Part shown: in pieces, positions 24,020 through 35,018 of the stretch | Numbering within the stretch: the stretch's first letter is position 1 | How the letters are laid out: each line of letters begins with the position of its first letter | NCBI GenBank assembly: GCA_014529385.2 | Contig: CM043959.1 | Coordinates: forward strand, 16,929,309 to 16,993,308 | Source: Adiantum capillus-veneris | Lineage: Eukaryota > Streptophyta > Polypodiopsida > Polypodiales > Pteridaceae | Length of the DNA stretch: 64,000 nt | Direction: 5' to 3' | Made by a program: the position numbers and the translations under genes | The notes under the pieces: model-generated | Database searches by the model: none | Seen by the model: only the letters and a program-made list of their open reading frames with translations | What the model was told of the DNA's origin: nothing

Positions 24020-24674
24020 ATGGTTAGATGGAATGGACCTTCGCATCAAAGTACAACTGAACAATCATAGGACAAATGCATTGGTCGATACATGAGCTCG
24101 AGTAAATTCAGTCATTTATTCTACGTACAAGAAAGCAACAAGTCAGTCTTTGACATCAGGAATAGCGACTATCAAAGGATGCAACAAGGACCCAACACCA
24201 ACATTGGGAGTAGTCAACTTGAATGTGATAGTACATGGATGTTCATGACCTCATCAGTTTGTATGCTTACTAGATGAACACATGAATGAGACAATGATTC
24301 TTGGAGTCTCATGGATGCGGACGTACAAGGCAGTACCAGATTGGGATACCAATCAACTCAAGCTATCACCTAAAGGTGGGCAACTCATCGTTCCAATTAC
24401 ACCAAGCAAAGAGGAATGGAAAGTAGGTTACCAACAACACCAACCACGAAGCAATCAATCTTCTCCATCCTATCGACAAGCAAATGCTACAAGTAGCATG
24501 CAAGGAGTTAAGAAAATTTGGGTACCAAAAGCACAGCTTAAGGACAAGCCGATTCAAATATGGGTGCCTAAAACATCATTTATTGTACCGAAGATGGTTC
24601 CAAGGTTCAAAACACAGAGAGGAGCATCTCCGAGTAAGCAACCTAATACAAAATGGATTTGGAAGAAAAAGTAG
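24020..24674 (+). mobile_element. Second retropepsin-like domain downstream of integrase
   Basis: Reading across a frame break, NNHRTNALVDT-stop-ARVNSVI resembles the retropepsin active site D-T-G-A (Gly codon now TGA), and LLDEHMNETMILGVSWMRTY resembles the end of the fold (ILG..W). A C-terminal repeat KKIWVPKAQL / PIQIWVPKTSF follows. Retropepsin normally precedes RT, so a copy after integrase is out of place: either a second element is joined here or the family carries an extra 3' ORF. Confidence 0.5.
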
Positions 24675-25139
24675 CACTTATCTTCTTCGCAAATTGTAAA
24701 ACCAATCAAGTAATGGAGAGTTAAGCCTCAGAAGACTCCACCACACCATTCTGCACAAGACAAACCAAGATATCAATGGCGGGTAAAAGCTTGACAACAG
24801 TCATTATTGATACCAACAGCTCAGGCAATCAGCGTGCTAAAGCATCCTGATGGTACGTACAATCAAGCAAAGAGCACACAAGCTACAAGATTTGCTCTTT
24901 GGAAGAAAACATCAAAAAACCTCGACATCAGAAACCCTTGAGTTAATTACTCAAGACCCAACTCTTGCACATCATAATGGTTTTAATTGCATTGATCTTC
25001 AAAGCATGGTAGAGCCAACCAAGTCTATACATAGGCACGATTGTTCAACCCATGCACACAGTCGTCCCGGAGTACGCCATCTAGGAGGGGTGGAAGGGAA
25101 CTAAGTAATTAAGGGCAATGTTTGAAGAGGGAGGAAAAA
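24675..25139 (+). other. 3' tail of the gypsy element, nothing recognised
   Basis: No domain visible. Short plus-strand frames (24850-25104) are hydrophilic and probably residual coding or 3' untranslated sequence. Confidence 0.35.
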
Positions 25140-25300
25140 GTTTGATGTTAACGTGTGATTTTTTGCAAAATTACCTAATAATGCCCTTACTAAATATCTC
25201 CCTGATGAGTGTAAATAGTATATATACTAAATTACCTGATAATTTCGTTACTAAATATCTCCCCGATGAGTGTAAATAGTGTATATACTATCAAAAAATT
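25140..25300. repeat. 61-bp tandem duplication
   Basis: A block containing gatgagtgtaaatagt(a/g)tatatacta is present twice (gatgagt at 25204 and 25265), each preceded by a similar ttactaaatatctcc. It lies at the boundary between the integrase-bearing element and the leader region to the right and could be part of an LTR. Confidence 0.8.
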
Positions 25301-27258
25301 ATCAAGAAATAGTCCTTTTTGGTTATTTTTCATCATTTTTCTTGATATTGAGACTTAAAAATGAAGAAATCCAACAAAAAACAATAAAGCTATGTTTTTC
25401 AATGGATTTTTCTAATTATTGGATTTTCACTTTTCTTTTTTAGCGTATTTTGTTATTTTCTTTGATTTTTCAATAAACAGGTCAAAAATTAATAATAAAT
25501 AGCAAATGAGCTCAGATGGAAAAAGTGAAGACACGATGATGATCAGAAGGACAAGGCGGATAGATACAAGAAATATCAATCAAATTGGCAGATGGAAGTG
25601 GGAAGCCTAAATTAGGCGGCCATACCTACTTTTGTAGAATTCTTGCAGAATGAGCTACAGAAATCCAATTGGGGAAATTTTTGGGTCTAACATAGATTAC
25701 ACGGCCTAGTAGGACTAACTGGGAAATTTGGGAAAAAATGGTTCGGGAAGTCTGAGTATAGATACCCAAGTTAGGCTAGAATCACCTCATTTCCACTTGT
25801 TGCCGATGGAGAGAGACCTTTTTCACCTTCTTTGCGCGCATTTTCTGGAATCCACAGTCGCCTGTTTACAATGCCGTCTCACACGAGACATGAGGGGTAA
25901 GTTCTATACTTATCAATGATCCATTTTGTATGGCTGGTAGCTAGTCTAAACCCCAGGAAAAAATCCTAGAATCCGAGCAGTGCACAAAGATCTACGACCA
26001 AAAGTTGACCATAGCGACCTGTCAGCTCATCCAAATCAGACAAGACTTGAACTGCGACATGCCCCAATATAATAGAAACACTTCTATATCACCAATTGAC
26101 TATTCGGCAAGGGTCGAGGGGGTTCCCAAGTAGAAAAGCTAGGTTTTTGGCAAGTGCCAAAATTGGATTCTGACTCCACAGACAGCTTATAGACTGGGCT
26201 ATATACAATGTATATGGTTGGCTTCATAAAATCAATCAAGTCAAGCCCTCAAAAAGCAAAAAACAGCTCGAAGGATACAAAGCGTCAAATTTGACATGCG
26301 AAGTCAAAATGACTCCAAATGGGCCAAAATTGGATGAGTTGCTTCAGGACTATGTAGTGGACAAGTCCATAGCCTCAAAAGTGACTAACCAACTCCACAG
26401 GCCATGTAGTCACAAAAATCGATGATTTCAGAGTCGACAAAGCACAAAGTGATGCCGACAAGACGAAACTTTACCAAATTCAATTTAGAACTTGTTTTAG
26501 GTGTATAGAAAATATTTAGGTCAAAAATTTCAAGTTTTGCAAAAAAATGTTGACTGTTGTAAATAATCGCGATTATTTACTTTTACAATATTTTGGCTTG
26601 AAAATGGTACCATCACCTCACCCATCACTTGTACACATTTATTACATGCCACATTTCAAGTATGAGTCAAAATGATCAATGATAACTTGGAAAAATGCCA
26701 GAAAACGCAAAGAAGTCCCTTCAAACCAATTTTTGCCATATCACTCACATTTTTGATCCAAATCACCTCATATCTCATACACAGGGTCTACATCATGCAT
26801 AGAACCAATTTGCACCAAAAAATGTTCATTTTGATGAAAAGTTTATAATCGTGATTATTTACTTTTTTGCCAAGATGGGGGGAAATTGCAACTTTGCTTC
26901 CATGGGACCAAAGCACATGATGTCATAAGCCCACTAACCAAGTTTGAACAAATTTGGAGCTCAAAATCTCAAAATTCCTTTATATCTACTGTTTCAGAGA
27001 CTGAAAGCCTAAATCTGGCACCATTCTCACCCTTTGCACTCAAATGAGCCCACACTTCACTTAGAGTATCTAATTGATATATATTTCAAGCCCATGATGC
27101 CAAAATTACAAATTGTTGGAAAAATTCATCAGCTGTAAATAATCGCGATTATTTTCTTTTGTTACAATTTTTTGTTTGGACTTCATGATTTTGATCTTTA
27201 AATGTTTTTATGCATCTATGCATGTTCAATAATTGATTTGAAGCAAATTTGACTCAAT
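25301..27258 (+). repeat. Second leader with repeated CG-centred palindromes
   Basis: Long non-coding tract upstream of the coiled-coil ORF. A 22-nt perfect palindrome at 26559-26580 has the 20-nt core TAAATAATCGCGATTATTTA. It recurs with few changes at 26841-26862 and 27135-27156, spacings 282 and 294, so the palindromes lie in diverged units of about 290 bp. The design parallels the left leader (5214-6994) though the palindrome differs. No primer site was found. Confidence 0.7.
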
Positions 27259-29220
27259 TTGTCAGCAATTCCAACTGCAGGACATTTGAGAGCGGAATCT
27301 GCTCTGAAACTTTCTAACTGTGGCACACTATTTTACTTAACAGGAGCCGTGCAAGCTGCGGAAAAGGCCAATAAGAGGGTATCCCAAAAAGAGAAGCTGC
27401 AAGAGCTGCCACCATACCAACTGGACCCAAGTTCAGTAAAGACAGCTAAGGCAACATATCTGTCCAAAGAACAACTTGAGGAGAACAACACAATGGTTTT
27501 CATAGGTAGATTTAAAAGTGAAGAAGGACATCATATAGAACTACAGCTTCTGCCAAAAGAGGTCTATGATGTCGCGGCAAAGCCTGAAACAAAAGAAGCT
27601 AATAGAAGGCTTGGACTCAGAGAATTATACAACCAAGAACCATGTGGTGTAGATTTTTAGAAAGCCTATAAGCTCCTGTCTACAATCAAGGAAGACGGAT
27701 CAGCCCAAATTACCGACTAGCAAGGGCAGAAGGTAGAAGTGGTAATTATGAAAAAAATAGTGGCTGAGGCTCTCAAATTGCCGATAGAAGGGATGACCAT
27801 GAGGGTTGGAGATAGAAAAACAGCAGGCCCTTTCACCAAAGAAACTGTTGCGGCAACATTTGTTGATCTCATCCAGAAGCAAGTGGAAGAACCCGCACGG
27901 GAATATCACCAACATTTTCACTTTCTACCAAAGAGACCACCAAGGTACACAACACCTAATCATGCAGTTGCAACTATCTTCACACAAGTGTTGAAGTCGA
28001 CAACCAGGCAACCCATTGATCACGCACAATATGTGTTATCCACATTGAAGGGTACCAAGAAAGAGGGCAAGATAACCTATCTGGGAGCACCTGAGGTACT
28101 CACAAGAATATCATACCATGCTATCGGCATGGCAGACAATTTGCTGCCTGCTCAGATCAAAACACATGGATAGTGTCAGCATAGCCATCTCCAAGAACCA
28201 TAAGAGACTACTAGTTTTGAGCAACCTAAGGTACAAGTAACAGAGGCCACAAGTAATAGAACCTAAGAGCCATAAGAGACTGCTAGTTTTGAGCAACCTA
28301 AGGCACAAGTAACAAAGGTCACCCCGTCTACCACCACCCAACAGGAAACGGCCAAGGCGTCCGCGAAGCCTCAGGGAGACAAAGTAGCCGAAGTAGCCAC
28401 AACCCCACCCAAGGAGCCACAAGAGACTGCTGAAACATCTAGGCAACTCACATAACAAGAAGACTGGCAGACCAATGATGAAGTAATTATCCAAGTAAAC
28501 AAATATGCCAATCAAATGCAATAAATGACAGAGAAATTGCCATCAGTGCACTTAGTTGTAGTGCTAAGGCTAGAGAGCTGGAGATGGTGATAGATGCTCT
28601 GCAAGAAGAGCTAGAGGACCGAATGAATACCATCACCAATCTGCATAGACAAATCCAAGAGTTGAAAGCTGAACAACACCAGCTGGCTAGAGAAAAGAAA
28701 CAAAAGGAAATGGAAAAGCTAGGTTAACTTCTCATGAAGTTAACAAATGCTCGTAAGACCAAAGACGAACAATCGACAGAGGTTACCAACGAGCTCTTAA
28801 CTATAACTATGTCAATTCAAAAGATCCAAGTGTAGCTTGACGTGGGAAATGCTTCACTACAATACTCATAGCAGAGGATCAACGATCAAGCAACATTCTT
28901 GCGATAGAAATAAGAGAAAATCCTGCAGTTGCCTCGATCAAAGGTTTAGACAAAGTGTATAAAGCACTGGAGAAAAAGAATAAAGATCTCGAGCTAGAGC
29001 TAAAGCTAGAGTAGCCACAATACGGAGACCTTGCTTTAATGCGGGTACAAAGAGAAGAAGAGCTACTCAAGGAGATAGCAGAGCTCAAGAGAGTTAATCA
29101 GCTACTACGAGATGGAAAACAAGAGATGCAGGAAGAAACAGGTACATCAGAACAACCCTACATTGATATTCCCTCAGTCTCTTTTGTCCTAGAAGTTTCA
29201 TTACGTCTGGATGTCATTTG
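27259..29220 (+). mobile_element. Gag-like/coiled-coil ORF of a retroelement, decayed
   Basis: One frame from 27259 to about 28520 is interrupted only by TAG/TAA codons (27658, 27718, 28171, 28201, 28264, 28273 and later), then shifts. The first 300 residues are a globular-looking domain (AKATYLSKEQLEENNTMVFI; RYTTPNHAVATIFTQVL), followed by a Thr/Pro/Gln-rich repeat (EPQETAE) and long heptad-rich coiled coils (LEDRMNTITNLHRQIQELKA; EELLKEIAELKRVNQLL). I do not recognise the family. The leader with palindromes upstream suggests an element-encoded structural protein. In the repeat, gagccaTAAgagact stands beside gagccaCAAgagact, direct evidence of C-to-T decay. Confidence 0.5.
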
Positions 29221-29686
29221 ATGCTATAACGGATGTGATTTGTTTGCCGATGAGCGATTGGCTTTTGGTGATTTCAGTCCCTTGAGTGTAGCTTGAGTTA
29301 GATGTGAGTTGTTTGTTGTTTTCCAAGAGATTGAAAACCTCTTGTAGCCTCTATGTACTAGTCGAGTCAGCTTCGTCCCATGGATTGACAATTTAATCGT
29401 GGTTCTCGCTACGTCTATAATAAGATAGGAGTGATGTTAGGCACCCGTCACACAACTACACTTTTTTTCTCATAGAGTCCACCATGCTATGTATATGTAC
29501 ATGAGGAATCCTAGATAGAGGAGGTAGCCCGATGGACGACTCGCTCTTCTTGAGCCTTGGTTGGACAATATCTACACTCATGACTTTCTCGGGGTCGCTT
29601 CGATGCGGATAACTCCCCATCCAAAGTGGCCTAGAAGATAGCAAGGTTAGCTATTGTTGCAACATCGATTTTCTCTCACTGACTCC
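29221..29686 (+). other. Interval upstream of the LINE, no gene
   Basis: Probably LINE 5' untranslated sequence. Only short frames, no recognisable motif. Confidence 0.35.
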
Positions 29687-32178
29687 ATGAGGATTGTCTC
29701 ATGGAATGTGCAAGGATTAGGTGGACCCCACTTTTAGCATCAGTGGGGTCACCTACATCAAGAGCTTCAATGATGCCTTGTGGGTGGTGAGATTGATAAT
29801 CTTTGTGAGAGCCACATTGGACGATGTGGTCAGATTTTGCGTAATCTTGATGAGTTAGCTAGCTGGCATTTGGGCCTAGAGGCATCCAGGGAGGGGTATG
29901 TATGACTACTGTCGACTCATGACAGTAGGCTATTGTGGGCAGAGGCATTATTTTTTCAGGCAAGTCTCAATGGATTACTCTGCCAGTCCAAGGGTGCCTC
30001 ATGGGCTTCTTGAACATATATGCACCCAATGTAGCAAATGCACGAGCAGAGTTTTGGTCGCATATTGTAGAGTCCTTGTCACATGCAAAGCATTGGTGTG
30101 TTGGGGGAGACTTCAACATGTTGGAGGACCACTCAAACACATGATTGGATGTAGAAATTCTATTGTGCATCGGGTTGAGTTGGCAGCTAGGGAATGACTA
30201 TGTATGACTGTGAGGGTTTTTGATGTTTGACAGCATACAGGATTTGTGTAGTCTCCCACACAACTTTTCTTTCTCTCACTTTGACCGTAAAGTAGGAGGA
30301 GTGAATATATCTCGGCTAGATCGCTTCTATGCCAATGACCACATTTGTGACATGGGTGGATCTATTTGAATTCTGAGAGGGACTACTTTTTCTTACCGTG
30401 CGCCAGTGATCCATACTTTGATAGACAGACAAAGGAGGGGAGTACTTTGTTGCGCATCCCTAAGAGGGTCTTGTTAGATCCAAAGCTTAGAGAGCAAGGG
30501 GTGGCACTTTGGTGGACAGAGAGTTTGGACACGGAGGACACCCCTGATGGTAGAGTGGCCTCAGTTGTCGTTGAGCTTAGTTGTGTCTTCCTCCAGGAGT
30601 CTATAACTCGCTTGGATGTAGTGGTTGCAGCCAGGGAGGAGGAGAAGCGTCTCCGACGGGGTATTGTCTCCTTGTAGAGTATGTTCGAGCACCACCCAAA
30701 ATGTTCTTGGTTGGAGGAGCAGATGCAACAGGATTGACAGGAGCTGACTAGAACTGAGGAGCAACGTCATGAGTTTGCCTTATATTGATAGGCATCTCAG
30801 TGGACCCAAGTGGGTAACAGAGTGATTGGGGAGTTCTTTGAGACAGTGGGGCCCCTCTATGGGCACACCAGTGTTAGCCAATTAAGGAGACTTGACGGGT
30901 TAGTTGCTTTAGATCTTGAGGATATGCGTGCATCTACTATTGAATTCTATTGTGATTTTTTGTCACAGCTGAGCCTCAGTCAGAGCATCAAGATGCACGC
31001 AGAGAGCAAGTTTGGGTGCAGATGCCTAGCCTTGTCATCACCGAGGAAATGCGTCAAAGATTAGAGCTTTCTCTCTAGCTAGAGGAGCTCCATGAGGCCC
31101 TTAGAGCACTCCCTTGAGGTAGCTATCTAGTGGAGGATGGTTTGACTCCCACCTTCTTTTTGGAGTACTAGGACTTTCTTGGCTTGGATCTTTGCAGCAC
31201 CTATTAGTACATCTTGCACACTAGAGAGATGTATGAGAGCATGAGTGAGGGCTTGATCTTCCTTATTGCCAAGGAGGGAGGCTCCTTGGATGGGATTTGG
31301 TAGTGGAGACCCATCACCATTCTCAACTCAACCTAAAAAATTCTAGCAGAGGCTTTGAGTTTAAGGATTCATCTACTACTTGAGAGCATTATACATTGGA
31401 CCTAGATAGGTTTTGTCAAGGAGCGTAGTATCCTTGACAACATTTTCACCTTTTGGGAGGCGTCTGTCCTTGCACGTTTATGAGGAGAGGATCTTGTGAT
31501 ACTCCTTCTTGAAGTCTTACGATAGAGTTGACTGGGACTTTTGGAGGCCACTTTACGTAGGATGGGGTTCTCAAATGCTTGGATCAGAGGTATGTTAGCT
31601 CTCTACAGGTCTGCACACAGTCAGGTGCTCTTGGCAGGTAGAAGATGGGAACGCTTCAAGCTCATGCTTTTGGTAAGACATGGCTTCCCTCTAGCCCCAA
31701 TCCTCTTTCTTTTCTATGCAAATATGATGAGCAAATTTTTGACTTCACAGCAGGTTGGCTTGCGTGGTTTAGAGCTCCCTATTAGGGGAGACGAGTTACT
31801 TGACCTTGAGTTTGCTGACAACTCATCCATGTACTTGGAGGACCAAGAGGCTAAACTACATAGGTGTGAGCAAGCTCTTGAGATTTTTTGTTGTACATCA
31901 AGAGCACGTATCAACTGGAGGAGGAAAATGGCTTTCTGGGTTGGTAGTGCTCCTACACCGGATTGACTACCAGGTGAGGGCTTTAGGTGAATTCCCCCAG
32001 GGACTCCTGTACACTATCTTGGGTGTCAGGTTGGCTTGGAATTGTCCCCTGAGTAGGAGACTGCTCCCCTCCTCCTGTTCATTAGGAGGAAATTGCTTCA
32101 CTGAATTTAAGCACGACTCTCTTTGACAGGCAGAGTTCTAGTGGCCAAGTAGGGGTTGTTGGCTACTATGTGGTACAT
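29687..32178 (+). mobile_element. LINE: endonuclease and RT, 5' part, truncated by gypsy insertion
   Basis: ATG at 29687 gives MRIVSWNVQGLGG, the start of an APE-type endonuclease; GFLNIYAPNVANARAEFW and HWCVGGDFNML follow. RT landmarks: SMSEGLIFLIAKEGG, WRPITILNST, GFVKERSILDNIFTFWEA, VRHGFPLAPI and LEFADNSSMYLE. The catalytic F-A-D-D is F-A-D-N, and many stops and frame breaks are present, so it is dead. The enzyme would nick and reverse-transcribe at the target. The frame ends ATMWYI at 32178 where an LTR begins; the missing 3' part is at 45203-44540 on the other strand. Confidence 0.85.
32174..32178 (+). other. Target-site duplication TACAT, LINE/LTR junction
   Basis: TACAT stands directly before the LTR end (TG at 32179). 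Its reverse complement ATGTA stands directly before the LTR start at 45204. The pair is the 5-bp duplication made when the gypsy element entered the LINE. Confidence 0.85.
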
Positions 32179-32997
32179 TGTAATAGAATCCCCAAGTTGA
32201 AAATTTGCCATGACACACGAGAGAGTCACTTAAAAATAATTCACAAAACTTAATCACAATTCACTTGAGTCGACATAACTTGATGTAGTTCCGTGCCCAG
32301 AGGTATTGGCCCCAAAGTCTGGCGCCCCATTTGGTATTTATTTTTACATTAGTGATTGAGAAAATTTACAGAGTCCAAGGGTCCTCTTTGCTCAGTTGCT
32401 TGTTAGCAAAACTGAGTTCAGGGAACCCTCTCAATACCTGTAACAAACTTGGACACGCAAGTCAAGATTTTGTCACAACCTGAGAGAGAGATTTACAAAA
32501 AAAACACTTCACAAATTTATTGAGTCAACACGGCCGGCATAGTTTCGTGCCAATAGAGATTGGCCCCAAAGACTGGTGCCCCTTTTGGTATTTTGTTTTG
32601 TATTAATCTTTGAGCAAAGTACAACTCCCATGGGTCCTTAACTCTCAGACTCTGCATCCAGGTGCTCTGAGAAGTGAGGCCCTTGGGCTTCTTTTGTTCT
32701 TACAAAGGGATGCCAAAAGCAGAGTCCCCAAAAGCAAGGAAACTAAAAAACAATGAATTCTAGAAGCAACTCGCTCTAAAATCTACCAAAAGCAGCCAGG
32801 GTGAGTTTTAGAATTTTGTACAACAAGCTACATCAGCATGTCAACGTGAAAAGAAAAAATCTATATGCTATGCCATGTCAGCCTGTCAATGCAATCTATG
32901 GGAATCCGTACAATGTTCTTACATTGTCTACCACATCAACCAGTGTATGTTGTACTATCTGTCACGTCAACAGTTTTCCACTCATCATTTTGTGACA
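32179..32997 (-). mobile_element. 3' LTR (A) of the chromodomain gypsy, chimeric
   Basis: Read on the minus strand it starts TGTCACA at 32997 and ends ttaca at 32179. It has two parts: 32997-32439 is a complete LTR of the type at 49044-49562, and 32438-32179 matches the 3' half of the LTR at 45204-45683. The join is at ttaca|ggtattgag. A purine-rich tract (aagaggg on the minus strand) precedes it at about 32998-33010. The element's internal part lies to the right. Confidence 0.85.
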
Positions 32998-33489
32998 TAC
33001 ACCCTCTTGAAAGAATTGTAATCGCCCTTGATTACGCGTTCAAAATAGATAGAGTCCACAAACAATTTTAACAGACATTTAATCTAAATACCGACGCACT
33101 AGACACAACACATCTAGCACTTGTACAAAGACAACAATCACATCACTTCACATGACATCACACTGCATCACATGGCAGATCAAATCAATCAAAGAAAAAA
33201 ATTCATTCCAAATCTTAGACCATGACTACTAGCAATGTATCTAGTAACCGCATCTAGATCCTCACTGATGTCGGATTAACTAATCCTTATTGCGATCATG
33301 TCTATAGAGATTTTAAGGCCGAAATGCTGCAGTCATTTTGTCTTTCAGTTCCTGCACTATGAGAGAGTAAAAATCATTCATGTTCAATTTTGGGAATTCC
33401 ATTTCATAAAGTCATACAACAAAATACTCTCAGCACAACAGTACCCCTGAAATCCAAAAGAAAATCGGTGACTCTATTCCATCCAGGAA
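32998..33489 (-). mobile_element. Gypsy 3' internal region and polypurine tract
   Basis: Untranslated or decayed sequence between the chromodomain end and the LTR. The polypurine tract with flanking ttacaattctttcaagaggg (minus strand) also precedes the LTR at 49044. No ORF. Confidence 0.7.
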
Positions 33490-34645
33490 ATCTATGACAA
33501 AGGAGCGGAGTAACTCTCCTCTTGTGTAGTCGTGTCTACACTAGATTCAACCCTGCTGATCCATGAGATCTTTTGGAGTAGACATAGCTAAACCGAAAGC
33601 CTCAAGATAAAGTTCTAAAATTTGAGGAGTATCTGCTAGGTGGTCCTCCTCCATCCACTTCGCATCCAATGCCGGAAAGTTCTTAAATTTCACTAAGAAC
33701 CGTCAAATCATTTTACCTTTCACTTTTCTTTCCTCACTTTTTTCCACTTTGGTTTGGTCATCAAGCTCCCCATCCAACTGGCACCTCACCCTTAAATGGT
33801 TTCAAGAGACTCACATGGAATGCATTGTGAATGAGTATCTCCTCACTTTCTTCCACTTTGGGTTGGTCATCAAGCTCCCCATCCAACTTGCACCTCACCC
33901 TTAAACGGTTTTAAGAGACTCACATGGAATGCATTGTGAATGAGTATCTCCTCACTTTCTTCCACTTTGGGTTGGTCATCAAGCTCCCCATCCAACTGGC
34001 ACCTCACCCTTAAACGGTTTTAAGAGACTCACATGGAATGCATTGTGAATCTTCCACGTATCTGGCAACTTAAGTCTGAATACATTGTGAACCGGTTCTA
34101 GAATGAGTATCTCCTCACTTTCTTCCACTTTGGGTTGGTCATCAAGCTCCCCATCCAACTGGCACCTCACCCTTAAACGGTTTCAAGAGACTCACATGGA
34201 ATGCATTTTGAATCTTCCACGTATCCGACAACTTAAGTCTGAAGGATACTTCATTTATCTTTTCTTTAATCTGGAAAGGGCCATAATATCACATGCTAAG
34301 CTTTGGAAAAAGACACTCCTTTCCCTTTCATTTCCTAAGGCATGACTTCTCAAAACGTAAGAGCACCCAATCATCTTCCTTCAACTTCATGTCACGTCGA
34401 TGTAGATCCGCTGCCTTTTTGTGTCGTACTTGAGACTTCTCGAGAACCTCTCAAATCTTGGAACAAGTAGTGTCCAAGTCCCTCATATACTAATTGGCTT
34501 CAAATATCTTATCTGGAGGGACCTTCTTAGCACCTATGATTACTCAAATGGCGCCTTCCCCATCAAAGAGTGAACCGTGTTATTGTAGGCAAATTCCACC
34601 AAGGGCAAATATTTTTCCCATTGAGTCTTCTGATTAGAAATGTAA
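33490..34645 (-). mobile_element. Gypsy integrase C-terminus and chromodomain-like region
   Basis: Minus strand, starting at the inversion breakpoint: QKTQWEKYLPLVEFAYNNTV, HSLMGKAPFE, then FRLKLPDTWKIHNAFHVSLL and, near 33700, KFKNFPALDAKWMEEDHLAD, which resembles a chromodomain (aromatic plus W-E-E). Chromodomains steer integration to modified chromatin. A segment is expanded: the block around gttggtcatcaagctcccc occurs at about 33756, 33865, 33974 and 34137. Frame breaks are frequent. The first residues continue the integrase that ends near 52015. Confidence 0.82.
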
Positions 34646-34983
34646 TATGTCATAATAATCAATATCTAATTCTCCTAAATGATTTTCTCATATTAAACTG
34701 ATCATTTAATGTGGGGAAGTGCCAAGGGAGAAAAAGCTAGAATATTGGTTAAGTTAGCAGACCGGCCACAGTAGGGATCCAAAGGAGGGAAAATAGGGAT
34801 CCAAAGGGGGGGCCATCTGCAAAAGAGCCATGTGAAACAATGGGCCAAAAAGACCCTAAGGTTCAGCCCATTAAGACTTCCAAAAGAGAGAAATAAATAG
34901 TGTGCGCCAAATTTTGTTTCAACTAGGATTCAAACTTTTTTGTTATGTCAGGCTCGCTTAGTTGTAGCGCCCTCTTGACAAGG

Positions 34984-34986
<3 letters not shown>
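34646..34986. other. Left inversion breakpoint flank, nothing recognised
   Basis: Between the integrase break near 34645 and the (TG)n tract. No ORF and no repeat identified. Confidence 0.5.

Positions 34987-35018
<32 letters not shown>

Noticed and set aside
25200-25235. CTGATGAG read as a hammerhead ribozyme core, as expected in some Penelope-like elements.
   Set aside because: No matching CGAAA strand or flanking stems are present; the direct repeats at 55.9 and 63.7 kb also lack a full core.
27259-28500. Reassigned genetic code with TAA/TAG as Gln (ciliate or ulvophyte style).
   Set aside because: TGA stops, missense hits in catalytic motifs and frameshifts accompany them, and clean ORFs such as 60240-61592 end normally. 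Methylation-driven decay is simpler.
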